Below, one piece after another: positions 52,176 to 64,000 of a stretch of 64,000 nt of DNA. Below the pieces are notes generated by a model that saw only the letters and a program-made list of their open reading frames with translations, did no database searches and was not told the DNA's origin. This DNA comes from Polytrichum commune (lineage: Eukaryota; Streptophyta; Polytrichopsida; Polytrichales; Polytrichaceae), in assembly GCA_950295325.1 (NCBI GenBank), contig OX485803.1, forward strand, positions 5,888,001 through 5,952,000, in the 5' to 3' direction. Position 1 is the first letter of the stretch. Every line of letters starts with the position of its first letter. The translations under genes were made by a program, and so were the position numbers.

Positions 52176-52689
52176 GATTAAACACATGCACTAAATAGTC
52201 AGTGATGACCGCACTCAACTTCGTGCCACTACTTGAGCATGGGTAAAAGACTAAACCAAGTGTACAAAACCACAAAAACAAAGTGAATCAAGCATCTTCT
52301 ACATCCAGAACGAACACAGAAACGAAGCACGAAACACTTTTTTGTAAGGCCAAAAATTGCGCTTCGCAGCAGACTGCCACCAAAGGGTTTCCTTCGCATA
52401 TAAGGTCCTTCGGATACATCTACTAGTAATCAGACGCTCACACAAGAGCACGAGCGTAGAGCAAGTAAAAGCAAAGGACAGAAACCACGGTTCTCCATTG
52501 GAAGAAACACACAGGCTTCAGAGACAATATATTGGTCCCATAAACATCCCGGACAACACGTACAAGAGCAGAGATTGAAGGTGGAAAAAATGCAGAGTAA
52601 GACATACCTTGGGGTTATATACACCGTAGCAAGTATGAGCGCCCTCTTTGTGTTGCATGCCAATTCCATCCTAAGTGCACATTGCAAGC

Positions 52690-53165
52690 TCGAGTCCTCG
52701 AATTGTATACCCAAGGAGCAGCACCGCCACCAACACGTCCGAACGCCACGTGCGACTTACACGTAATTTTTCAGGCGTTTGTTCGGAGTGCGGTACTGAA
52801 CTCCTGGATATACAAATCGAGAACCCGAGGTTAAAGCAGACTTTCCAGGCGCTTGTTCCAGATGTGCTCGTTTGCGGTGGTGGAAGTTACGCGCTGTACG
52901 AATCGAGGCTAGACCAAAACAAGTACACATTGGAGGAGGCTCGAGTCCTCGAATTGTAAACCAAGGATCTCTAGGACCGCCACCAACTTATCCGAGCGCC
53001 ACGTGCAACTTGCACGTAATTTTTTCAGGCGCTTGCCCCAGATTCGTTAGACTGCGGTCCTTGAGATCCTTGACTTGCAAACCGAGAACTCGAGGTTGAA
53101 GCCGATTTTCCAGGCGCTTGTTTCCAGATGTGCTCGTTTGCGGTGGTGGGAGCTACGGGCTGTAC
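52690..53165. repeat. Tandem ~250-bp duplication
   Basis: Two head-to-tail copies start at about 52690 and 52943. Both carry cgagtcctcgaattgta, cgccacgtgc, ttacacgtaattttt/ttgcacgtaatttttt, ccaggcgcttgtt and gtgctcgtttgcggtggtgg. The copies differ by substitutions and small indels. Several CACGTG-like cores recur with the unit. Confidence 0.75.
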
Positions 53166-53683
53166 AAATCGAGGACTCAAACTTAGACCAAACTAAGTCT
53201 ATGTTTCCCGTGGGAACCTCTAACTAGAGAATTGCCAACATACACACCATCACCTCCTGCAATGAGTTTATGCGAGAAACACTGGAAGATCGGGAGCCAC
53301 ACAACAACCCTCCGACCACTCCACCACCTTCTAACACAACCAAACGGTGCTGTTACGTGTGGAGCTCCTACTAGGGACCTTCAAGAGCAAGCGCAAACAT
53401 ACTAATAGAATCACGTGCTCCAAGACGAAGTTGGACTTCGCAACCTTCAAGCGCAAGGCTCCCCCAAACACACTAATGGAATTGAGTGCTCCGAGACTAA
53501 TTAAGCTGGTCTTCGCAAATGACAAGGGAGGCGGAGATTTTGTGAAGACGAGGAGTGAGAATGGATTTGGGAGCGACGAAGTTTGTGATTTATACGGAAC
53601 GAGTGAGGGGTGGCAAGGTGGCGGAGTTGAGGAAGATGAAGTGCCATGTCATCACCTCAACTCGGCCGCCACGTGGCAAGTAA

Positions 53684-54183
53684 GGGCCACTTCACACGTG
53701 AGCCAAGAGCCGTGACCATGAAATTGTGAGAGCCCAAAAGAAAGTGTCCAAAGGACGTCCCAACACACCTCCAAAATCATGTAGTGTGGTCACAGACCCT
53801 CGAGTGTAGTGTGAAGTCATATGTGACTGGCCCCTCAACCAAATGTTATTTTCAATGAATGTCTATTCATGCGGCTCCTCACACATGATAATATAGAATA
53901 AATCAACGGTTTTGAGTGTTCGGAGTGCCATGGTCTCCTACTTTTGTGTTAAGCCTACTTCCAAGAGGTGGTTTCTGAATATAATCCAAGTGACCATGAA
54001 ACATGATCCATTTGGTGCCATGTCGAAACCCATGTAGACTTTACATCCATCTTGCATTCACATACGTTGTTGATCTCTCAAGTGTAGTGTGAAGTGAACT
54101 TGGACCAGCTCTGGCCTTTCCACCAATGAGAGTGCTTGAAGTGTAATGGTCATGGGCTCTTAGTCTCCTATGTGAAGTGGCCG
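53684..54183. mobile_element. Tourist-like (PIF/Harbinger-type) MITE, copy A
   Basis: A 500-bp element is flanked by the 3-bp duplication TAA (53681-53683 and 54184-54186). The ends are GGGCCACTTCACACGTGAGC and, inverted, CGGCCACTTCACATAGGAG. A TAA duplication with GG-start ends is typical of Tourist MITEs. It is inverted relative to copies B and C, and noncoding. Confidence 0.85.
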
Positions 54184-55109
54184 TAAGGTAGCCGACTCTT
54201 CCCCGATCACCTCCATTTTCGCAGCTTAGGCCAACCTATTTTCGTGCAACACAATATTGACCTCTCATGAATACTAGACATGTCATGGTCAAAACCCAAC
54301 TTAGTTAAATGTGAGTGGCAAAGTCAATAAGTGTAGTACAAGTGCGATACTGGGGTGATTTTTTTTCCAGTTTGGAAATTGATCTCACAAAGATTAACAA
54401 AATAATTATAATAAAACCACAATTTATTTCCAATTTTTGAAATTATTGTAAATTTTCAAAGGCAAGATTCTCTCCCAACCTATATTCATAGCACAGGTCA
54501 ACTTATTTTCCATAACTGGGAGATGAATCTCCAATACAATTAGTGCCCTTTTCAAGGAATCCAAATCCGTGCCAAATGAGATGGTTACATGTGTGATTCG
54601 TCATGACTTATTCCATCACGTTAGAAAATGACGGCTACATGTGAGAAAGTTCACGGCTTCAGAGGACTCTCTGCATTAAGATCGGGGGCGCGGGGTAACT
54701 GAAAATGGGTGTGTCTACTATAATTAGGTTCAAATTACAAGCATATTTAGGTGCCATAATTATCGATTACATGAATCAAGCGGTCTCGGTTTTGTAACCG
54801 ATCAACAATCAAAAATAAGTTAGCCTACATCATGAGTATAGGTCGAAGAGAACATTCACATGACTAAACTATATTATAGTAATAGTTTGGTTATTGTGAA
54901 AACTTTTTGAGAAAATATGAATCGTTTGTTATTTCGATTCCTCTACATGGGGCATTTTTGAGACGTGCAAACTCGAAGGAGAGGAGGGAGGATTGGGGGA
55001 TGGTGTTGTGAGTGTCGGAGTTTGCGATTTATGCAAGGGAGTGAGTGTGTGTTTGGGTGAGTTGAGGAAGATATACAGTCAATGATATAATCGCCTCACT
55101 CCTATGATC

Positions 55110-55630
55110 GGGGAGAACTGGCAGTTAGTTACAAATGAACCAGTTGAGTTTGAGAAATAACCGGTTGAAGTTCAAGATTGCAGGAAAATTACCGATCGTT
55201 TTAGAGGAATCTATAGAATATACCCCAAATTTATAAAGGAAAACCGAAGGATGTCAACATGTAACCGGTTGGACTTGCAAACACTAGGACTCGGGGGGTT
55301 CACTGGCGAAAATCGTAGAACAACGTGCGATAAAAAATAGGGTCCAATATATTCATTGTAGATAAATTTTGAAAAAAATGTACATGTAAAATAGGGGATT
55401 TTAAAATAATGAAACATGTTTACATGTAAAATACCATCACATATAATATTTTCAGGCTTTTTACATGTAAAATACCATCACCTTATAATCTTTTCTGCAA
55501 GGTAAATAACCCCCCCCCCCCCCCAATAAATAGGTCCCAAACGCACGTGTATGCAAAATATAAGAGGGAGTGAACCCCCGAGCACTAGGATCTCAACCGA
55601 TTATGCCCAAAAATCTCCCCGGTCACTGCC
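55110..55630. repeat. CGGTTAGTTAC repeat, homologous to 63510-63740
   Basis: Shares aaccggttgagtttgagaaataaccggt-like blocks, agaggaatctatagaatata and gactatgcccaaaa with 63510-63740. This copy is interrupted by the MITE at 55290-55582, while the other copy is not. Confidence 0.7.
55290..55582. mobile_element. CTCGGGG-family MITE, copy 2
   Basis: A 293-bp element with ends ctcggggggttcac and gtgaacccccgag, flanked by the perfect 8-bp duplication cactagga (55282-55289 and 55583-55590). The interior is AT-rich with tandem tttacatgtaaaataccatcac and a poly-C tract at about 55510. The paralogous repeat at 63670-63710 lacks the insertion, giving an empty-site comparison. Confidence 0.87.
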
Positions 55631-58600
55631 TCACCCGGTCTTAGCTACACATTACAATTAATTTGATGTGCTATGTTTTGTACATGTTTGGATTTGTTTG
55701 GATTTGTTGTGATATTGTGATGATAATCAAGATCACGTACTTGACACACGTCATAATCTTCATTTATTCAACCTCCGAAGGCCTAAGCTGTCGTGTAAAT
55801 TATGAAGTTGACCTCCTTCCTTCGACCTTTTACAATTAAAGAGGACACACCAATATTTAGCAAGATTATTCGACAACCACATATCCCCATTGACCGCTTG
55901 AATTTCTAAAGAATGTAGAAAATCTAGGTGTCTTCAACACGGGGGAAATATAAATAACAAAATTGGTGTGTGTATCATGTTGGAATCAAATAAGTACCTC
56001 TAAAACTGATACATTTCATTAAACATGTGTCAATTTTTTCTTTTGATAGATTATACGGTTGGTTGATGGTCTTCAAATCATGGAGTGCATCCATGTATGG
56101 TTGGTGAATCAGATGATCTTGAAAAATGAGAAGGTGATGTGCTTATAGCACAATTCAAAGGAAAAATATCAACAATTCAAAGAGAAATGTGTGATTCTAG
56201 GGAGTTGTTATGTTCCACAAGAACATGTTGTGCGACAAAAGTTAGGGTCCCATTTAATTTTACAAAGTGGAGAACTGAAATGTCTCTTAAAAAAAATTGG
56301 ATATTTGAAATTGAATGTGAGAGTATAGTAGATATACTCCAAAAAATCTTCATCAAATATGTCAAATTTCCCATGAGTATGCGCATTATTTCATATATAG
56401 CCCCCCTCTTATGAAGAAACGCCTTTGCCTCACATGGTTCATAACTCTACAAGGGTCCTACCCCCCGTGTAATATGTCATTATTTTAGAGGGCTGAAACA
56501 CATCCTATGTGGACGCACCCCCTCCTCCTCCCTTTTATATAGACAAACACCCACATATATATAGACACACTTACACTATGGGTTGATTGAATGATATGGA
56601 TACCATAGAATCAAAATATGATAACAAGCTTTCTTTCATGATATCTATGTGCAAGTTAAATTCTATCCTTTTGTGATTATATTTGGCTATAAACGTCATT
56701 CAATTCATTTTGTTTGTTATGAGTTGTTCCAAGTTTCTCATTAATGTAGGGTCTAATAGTGCTCTGGAAAAAACCAAAAAATATGTTCAAAACATTTTAA
56801 GGCTCCACCTCTTATTATGAGTTAGGTCATATGCTTTATAAAAAATCACAAACAACTTCTCTTGCATAGTAAATAACTCAAAGGAAAAGGACCCACCATG
56901 TTTGATGAAAGTACACATATAGTTGCAAGATTTTGTCAATGTTAGTTGGAAGATGATACAATGCGCAAGCATGGTCAAGTACATGACTCGATTACCCTGG
57001 ATATGTTTAAGTGAAAGTGATTCAAAACTATATATTACTAACTTTCAGTTTTGTGAATAAAGAAAAACATAAACATTTGAAAAACACATTGGCCTACAAA
57101 GCCGAGCAATTTATGTTGATAATTGTTTTTTCAAGAAAAGTCTACATATTTTAGAAGATAGTGCAAGTGGTGTGCAAGTAGATATATTGAACACCTAATT
57201 GTTTAAGTTTTGTTTAAAACATGATAAAATTATATTAAACCGATGTTTTTCCTACAAATTTTTGTAATGTTGCCTTGAAGTTTATAGCGAATTCAAGGAT
57301 TGACTTGCGTTTCACCAAAACATTTATGGTTTTGGTATACCAAAGCACAATTTCCGTATACTTGATTGTGTTTGCTTCCTACGATCTTTAGCATTTGGGA
57401 ATATAATCAACTAGCACCACACTCTTGCAAGTTCTAAGTAGGCCTTTAGTTCAACTACTCATTGTACATGAAGACCTGTATTTGAGTGGTGTGTGGTTAA
57501 GTCTATGGATATGAAAACAAACATTACAAGAACATGTGTTCAAGAATCAAAAGAAATTAGACCATGTGCTCAAAATTTGATAAGCCTTCAAAGTTAGATA
57601 GTGATCATTACTGAGGAAACCTATGTAATCAATCAAAAAGAGAATGTTCACTATTTTCACAACGAATAAAATATCTATACAAAGTCTAGAAATAATGAGG
57701 AAAATGGTTGTATGCACATTTAAGGTTGCTAATCAGCTCGCACTAATTGCATGGAGAAGTGGGTGTTGATCTAAAAATTTATGTTGAAGGCTCGCTTACC
57801 TTAACCCCTAACTCCCCATGTCAAATTTCAGCGACCGTAGCTAAAGCTCTAAGGTTTTTTTTCCTGACAAATCCAACCATATAGATGTTTTGCAATTTAG
57901 AGGTGACTACTCACACTCCATATTTTGAACATTCAAGTTTTTTTTATATGGGAGATTATAATAGGAATATCAATAGTGGTCTTGAGGGCATCAATTATGA
58001 ACTCAAGTTGGGGTTGGTTTTTTTATCGGACCTCCACTCAAATCATCTCCAAAAGACAAAATGTAATCCTCATTCAAAAGAGCAACAATACATCTACTCA
58101 AATCACCTCACAAATCTTGAAACCATTATTTTAGGGAATATTTGAAAAGCTTTGCAAGTTGAGGCAACAATGCCACAACTGCGCACCTTCCACATGGATT
58201 TACACCCACCAACTCTTGTCCAACTAGAAATTCCAACGGTAGATGGTGTGGATATGCTCTGTTTGAGTGTCATGCAAATTTTCAACTCAATCGGGAATCA
58301 TGTGCACATAGGGATCAACAACAAAAACATGTTTAAGGTTTGTTGCCCTAAACCGAGGAGATGACAAATGTCAAACATACATTCATGGAGCAGTTCCACT
58401 ATAAACCAGTTGAGAGCGAACTGGTGACGACCATATCAAGGTTACATACGATATTAGGGCTTGAAGTTGAGGTCCATCACATCTAAAGTTTTGAAGTCTC
58501 TCACGTCCTCGGTTATCCCTAAAATGAATACCATGCAACATGGAATGCAACTTTTGTGTACTTTAGTTGCACTACACTAACTTAGGTTTCACTTGTCAAC

Positions 58601-59081
58601 TGCCATTCTTTCAATTCGGATCGATCTCCAGTATACGGTCTGTCGTGTAAATAGCGATTGTGTGTCATTGCATCTCGAATACCAATCACCACTAATAAAC
58701 AACACGAAAACATAGCAAAGTCACACATAAACAACACACCTCGACAAAGAAGGAAGAGAGTCAAACCCTTGCAAGAGCTCTAAATCTCTCTTCAAATGCA
58801 CACAATGAATCAAGCTATCTCTCACTCCACCACGGGAGAATCCAAGAGTGTAAGTAGGGGAAGAAGAACTCAAGATTTATTGCAAAAACATGCAATCTTC
58901 ACCTCATACAAGCTCTCTCCACACACTCACTTACAAGACTTGACTTGGCAAGCCAAGGAGGAGGCTCCTCACTTAGGAGCCTTCCTCTCCACATCTAGAT
59001 TCATCCATCCAAATCTAGATGGATGAAATCCAACGGATAAGGTACGGACATCGACGCCGCATACCGTGACATGTCAACTAA
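55631..59081. other. Gene-free spacer, possible LTR remnant at the end
   Basis: Open frames at 56139-56414 and 57885-58360 show no family signature or splice structure. 58570-59040 resembles the leader and LTR composition of plant copia elements on the reverse strand (short CTCT and TTCTTC-type tracts), but I could not find a partner LTR or primer-binding site. Confidence 0.3.
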
Positions 59082-59580
59082 GGGCCACTTCACACACGAG
59101 ACTGAGAGCCCGTGACCATTACACTTCAAGCACTCTCATTGGTGGAAAAGGCGGATCCGGTCCAAGTTCGCTTCACACTTCGCTTGAGGGACCAACGGAG
59201 TATGTGAATGCAAGATGGATGTAAAGTCTACATGGAATCCTACATGACATCAAATTGATCATGTTTCGTGGTCACTTGGACTATTTTCAAAAACTACCTC
59301 TTGGAGGTAGGCCTAACACAAAACCGAGAGACCATGGCACTCCGAACACTTACAACCGTTGGTTTATTCTATTTTATCATGTGTGAGGACCCGCATGAAT
59401 AGACATTCATTGAAATAGCATTTGGTTGAGGACCCGGTCACAGTTGACTTCACACTACACTTGAGGGTTTGTGAGCAGACTACATGATTTTGGAGGTGTG
59501 GTGGGACGGCCTTTGGACACTTTCTTTTGGGCTCTCACATTGTCATGGTCACGGCTCTTGGCTCGTATGTGAAGTGGCCC
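59082..59580. mobile_element. Tourist-like MITE, copy B
   Basis: A 499-bp element between TAA duplications (59079-59081 and 59581-59583). Ends are GGGCCACTTCACACACGAG and, inverted, GGGCCACTTCACATACGAG; the inverted match continues to cgtgaccat. Opposite orientation to copy A, with the interior otherwise collinear. Confidence 0.87.
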
Positions 59581-59862
59581 TAAATTATCCAATATTGCGG
59601 GGACTCTCCGAGATTCAACGTCATACTATATTCTGGACTATCAGCTGTATACATCTCAACTGTCAATTCTAGTCTGCCCTAGACTCAATTTTATTAGAAC
59701 TCTGGGCCCATGGGAGCAAAAGGTTTGGGAATGTTTGACCTAAAAAGTACCCTAGACTGCACTTCATGGTGAGTGGGTATTTCATGAGCTCCAACATTGA
59801 AAATAAAGAAAAGACTCGATTAATTATGACACCTCCATGAAGTTTGGTGTTGCCCACTCTAA

Positions 59863-60303
59863 GGGCCACTTCTCATACGAGACTGCGAGCCCGTGACCAT
59901 TCAACTTTGAGCACTCTCATTGGTGGAAAAGGCGGAGCCGGTCCAAGTTCGCTGCTTCCCACTACGCTTGAGGGACCAACGGAGTATGTGAATGCAAGGT
60001 GGATGTAAAGTCTACATGGATTCCTACATGGCATCCAATGGATCATGTTTCATGGTTATATGGACTATTTTCAAAAACCACTTCTTGGAGGTAGGTCTAA
60101 CACAAAACTGGGAGACCGTGGTACTCCGAATGCTCACAATGGTTGATTTAATCTATTTTATCATGTGTGAGGATTGGCGTGAATAGGAATTCATTTGGTT
60201 GAGGGCCCGGTCACATATGGCTTCACACTACACTTGAAGGTCTGTGACCACACGAACATGATTTTGGAGGTGTCTTGGGACGGCCTTTGGACACATTCTT
60301 TTA
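59863..60303. mobile_element. Tourist-like MITE, copy C, right end deleted
   Basis: Begins TAA-GGGCCACTTCTCATACGAG and follows copy B closely (ggtggaaaaggcgg, tggatgtaaagtctacatgg, gggacggcctttggacac). It stops at about cattctttta and lacks the last ~60 bases, including the right inverted repeat. Confidence 0.8.
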
Positions 60304-62267
60304 CAATTGGATTTCATACATTCTCATGAACTTTCGTCAAAGTTTGTGCTTGATGATTCATAAAGTGCTCGTGTGTAGGGAAACTCATTTTGAGGCTCAC
60401 CTATGCTTAGAACAATATTTTTATGTGGGCCTACTCGAGCATCAGATGGTGAATAAAGTAATAGCTTATCCAATTCAAACCAAAATGTTTTGTGTTGGAA
60501 CCCTTGCCTAGGAGGCTCTTGTAGCATGTATGGAAGTGGTCCCATAATGATTCCGCATCTTTTTCAATTGCCAACTCCAAGCATCGTGAATGGGAAGCGG
60601 GTGTATGCTCCGAGATTTTGCAACTATGACAAGAATGGCCTCATCAATTCTTGTATACACATCATTAGAAACGGGCCAAATTAGGATCCCAAACTAGCTA
60701 GGCGTATAAAACAAGTGACCGCATAAACACAAATACCTTAATGTAATTTTGTATGTACTCCCGAAATGAGTTTCACAAGAATTAGAGGACCTTGAAGAAT
60801 ATTTTCTTCTCTCAAAGGTAAACACGTCGACTAGGTTTGGACAAGTTCACATGCACCTATTTCCCTTGAAGGAAATCCCAAGATTCTCACTCTTGCACCA
60901 AAAGTCATTGTGAGCCTTTGTTAAACAATGTATTGACTTTATTGATTGAGCATATGATGGAAGTCATAAGATTACCAAACAATTAGATATAATAATTGGG
61001 TGTTCCCTTCATCCAACGATTTAAAGCACATATATATATGCTTCTAGATCTCAAGGGACATATGAGATATAAAGAAATACCTTCAGGTACCACTGGTGTG
61101 AAAGCCATCCCAATATGTTGTACACGTAAGCAACATCCAAGGTAAGTAATGTTGAATGGTCCTCGGGGGCTGCACTCTTCTTTGGAAACCGAAATGACTT
61201 GTATGAGTCGTAATGAAATTAAATCCCCTGTATATGAGAAGTTTATAGCAAAAAACAAATGTAAATGTACTAGTGACATGCTAGAAAATGGACTCATGTA
61301 TTTATACTAAGTTTTTCAATGTAATGTAATAAATGCTTCTACTACATATACAAAATATTAAATCATCAAATTAAATAAGAGTTTCTTACATATGAAATAC
61401 ACTTTCAATTTCGAATAAGAAAGTCATCAAGCATCATTCACTTTCCACTATTAAATGACTCATAGCATGTAAATCAACGATTGCATCAAGCAAACAAAGA
61501 CAAGAGCATAATAACTCAGCCATAATCTAGAGAGCAAAACTCAAGGGAGCCCATGAGCACTCTGTGAGCCTCTGGTTTGTAAAAACCTAGAACCCAAAAG
61601 CAACCCCCAACAAGAATAAACAAGGTAGTCGTTGAGGACTATTACCATCAGAATACTGGATGAAAACATGAATTGGATGGAAACTAACAAATTTGTTATG
61701 TAAAAGGAAAATCTAAACCCTAAGGACCCTTTTGTACATCAACCTTTACTTGAACATTCTTAATAGCCTTTTTGAATGTACACACTAGAGAAAAGTAATA
61801 CCTCTCCCTTATGTATGCTATGTGCACTAATGTCTCAAATAATACCCCTTCTTACACTCACGTTAGTTCTCACGTGGTATGAAGAGTCCACCCTCGGGAA
61901 ATAGTCTTTGACATTGTAATCAACCAAATTCCTTACCGAATGAAGTTTTGCTCACACGATTTTTGGAAACAACTTGTATGAAAGGACATGGTTTTAACTA
62001 ACAACTTTCCAAATTAGAAAACCATGATCCAAACATTTGAGAATATTAGTATACACTCTATGAACCCTAAGAATAGGGCTTTCAATCAAGCTAGATCGCA
62101 GTTTTGAGGGTGTATTCGTAGACACAATAAATATGTCAATTTAGAGTTGACAATCATGCACCCTTGGGACTATATGCTCATGCACTTGTGTGGCCACCCA
62201 CACACACACACCATATCTTTTGGAATCGTTGATTCAATTCAACTTATATAAGATTCAATTCCATACA
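60304..62267. other. Gene-free AT-rich spacer
   Basis: No exon, RNA gene or complete element was identified. Short open frames here have no recognisable family. Confidence 0.45.
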
Positions 62268-62504
62268 CGAACCTTATGGTGGGACATTGGTGTCCAAAAT
62301 AAACCGGAGCCTCCTTAATGATTGGTTTTGTGGTTGTAAGTGATCGAAAATGAAAACTAACTTTGATCATTTGAGCGTGTACATGGCGTCGAGATAGTCT
62401 CAATGCCGCTTTGATCACCTCCAACTGACCATTTTTGACGTCGACACAAGTATTAGGGTTTAATTGGTGTATTATGGGACACTGGTGTCCTGCCATAAGG
62501 TTCG
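62268..62504. mobile_element. Small MITE with CGAACCTTATGG ends
   Basis: A 237-bp element whose ends, cgaaccttatggtgggacat and, inverted, cgaaccttatggcaggacac, pair over about 28 bp. The interior is noncoding. A clear target-site duplication was not seen. Confidence 0.7.
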
Positions 62505-63015
62505 CATGTCTGATGAAAAGAGTGGCTTAAACCCAAAGCTTAAGTCTAACTCATGGGACCTAAGGTGAAGCCACTTGAGGGGAATACCTTAACATTTGAT
62601 GTTTGGTGCATCCTACCATTGTAGTCCACCTGCACTACTGCAATCTAGTGGATTTAATGTCAAATTCGTTTATCAACTTTGTGACATTCTTAGCTTCCAT
62701 TGAGAGAAAGTGTTGTATCTGTGACATCATTGTGCTCAATAAGTTGATATTAATGCATTCAAAATGCATAAGTGCTAATCACAATTAATGGACATTTCCA
62801 ACCAACCAACCAGAGGGAGACTATAAGGATGACTACAAAGAAGATGGATGCATGTTATCTACGCTCATTCAAGGTGTTTATATTTGAAAGGAGGGAAAGA
62901 GTCTGCAAGATCGTTCTAATTTTCTCGAAACTCATTCAAGATAACACACACTAGAATTCAAGTCATTTGGTTTAATTTCAAATACATGAAACCAATGACT
63001 CACCAATATACTTTG

Positions 63016-63801
63016 AGGGAGTGTTTACACCATGGACCATGAAGTCGTTCCAAGGCCACGTAAAATATGTGATTGGTTGTTGAACTCATCCTGGGGCCAC
63101 TTCGGTTTACACCAAGGAAAAAAATGTCAGAGTGACCATGAAGTTCTAGGTCCCCAAAAGACATATTTTAAGGCCTACATTATCCATTGACATGGTCCAA
63201 AAGGTTTTGCGGTGGGAGAGGCAAAAGATGTTCTCCTGTAAAAAAAAAAGGCAAGGGTCCATGCCAAAGAAATGTTGGTATGATAAAATTTTCTGAAGGA
63301 GTTTTTGTTGGGGTAGAGAAGATGAAGACAAGAGAAGACAAGGAAATGACTGAACTTGATTTTTTCCCTAAACCCCCCTTTTTGGGCATATAATTAAAAA
63401 TCAACACATTCATTGTTTGGTGCATGGTCATTCCTCTTGGTCCACATTCAGTTTACACCTAGTGAGGGGCCCAAAGGCTTTGTAGATTGATCATGGAATC
63501 GGACCTATGTCTGGGAAGAATCGGCGGTTAGTTACAGATGAACCGGTTGAGTTTGAGAAATAACCGGTCGAAGTTGGAGACTTCAGGAGAATCACCGATG
63601 ATTTCAGAGGAACCTATAGAATATACCTCAAATGAATAAAGCAAAACCAGAAGATGTCAACATGCAACAACTAGGCTGGATTTAGAATCGCTAAGATCTT
63701 GACCGACTATGCCCAAAAACTTCATGGACACTGAACCGGATCCTGGGAAAAAGGCCATCTTCCATGGTCCGACTTGATGGTCCATGGTGTAAACCAACCC
63801 T
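63016..63801. mobile_element. ~790-bp element with TTTACACCATGGACCAT inverted ends
   Basis: The left end agggagtgtttacaccatgg and the right end accatggtgtaaaccaaccct (last base 63801) are inverted copies. Within them, tttacaccatggaccat (63024-63040) and atggtccatggtgtaaa (63777-63793) pair perfectly. The interior contains the CGGTTAGTTAC repeat (63510-63740) that also occurs at 55110-55630. It is non-autonomous as far as can be seen. Confidence 0.75.
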
Positions 63802-64000
63802 AAGTTAAGGTATTAGGTAATTGGGTCAACATCCCCAAACATTCTGCACACGTACACTAGGAGTCGGTAGATTCTTAACTTAACTTAGATGCAAGACTAG
63901 AATGGACAGTTGATATGCACTTGGAAGACGACTCTATGGCATTGATAGGTCCTTTGCAGACTAGATTTGATAGTTTCAATAACTGAAAGAAAAGGGCAGT

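Noticed and set aside
51823-52194. Plus-strand 123-codon frame
   Set aside because: It is antisense to the eL41-like relic and has no family signature.
58570-59040. Solo LTR of a copia-type retrotransposon
   Set aside because: Composition is suggestive only; no TG...CA ends with a target-site duplication, and no second LTR or polymerase sequence in the window.

Overview
The window is nuclear DNA of a land plant. Every gene I can assign has GT-AG (once GC-AG) spliceosomal introns. The histone is a plant-type H2A.X ending in SQEF, the proteasome lid subunit RPN11 has the plant length, and telomere-like AAACCCT boxes and G-boxes occur in promoter positions. The long, transposon-filled introns and spacers and the gene set fit a non-seed plant (moss, lycophyte or fern) at least as well as a seed plant, but I cannot name the species.

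Layout. 1-7.2 kb: a kinesin-10-type motor gene on the minus strand, cut by the left edge, whose first exon and upstream DNA lie in a local repeat array. 8.3-8.6 kb: two orphan exon-like pieces. 9.1-11.5 kb: H2A.X on the minus strand, with an upstream region duplicated from (or into) that of the kinesin. 11.5-13.1 kb: an inverted copy of the first intron of RPN11, a gene about 35 kb away in the same window, followed by a putative E2F-type promoter. 13.9-22.9 kb: gene-free DNA with well-formed small transposons, two tRNA-derived SINEs and a nested insertion. 22.9-27.3 kb: an unassigned plant membrane protein on the minus strand. 27.7-31 kb: MITEs and diverged repeats. 31.4-35.9 kb: the most notable gene, a plus-strand ubiquitin-ligase-like protein with an RBR-like RING1-IBR module in front of a MYCBP2-type RING and tandem-cysteine (RING-Cys-relay) domain. 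40.1-43.3 kb: a C-tail membrane protein on the minus strand. 44.7-45.7 kb: a decayed coding frame with eight in-frame stops and no frameshift. 46.3-49.7 kb: RPN11 on the plus strand. 49.7-64 kb: repeats, Tourist-like and other MITEs, and an RPL41 relic.

Functional links. Two genes belong to the ubiquitin-proteasome system (the RCR-like ligase and RPN11). Two are cell-cycle or chromatin genes (kinesin-10 and H2A.X) that share duplicated upstream DNA. There is no operon-like organisation, as expected in a plant nucleus.

The gene models were built by hand from translated frames and splice consensus. Exon phases add up exactly for H2A.X (142 aa), RPN11 (309 aa), the RCR-like protein (762 aa), the C-tail protein (330 aa) and the twelve visible kinesin exons.
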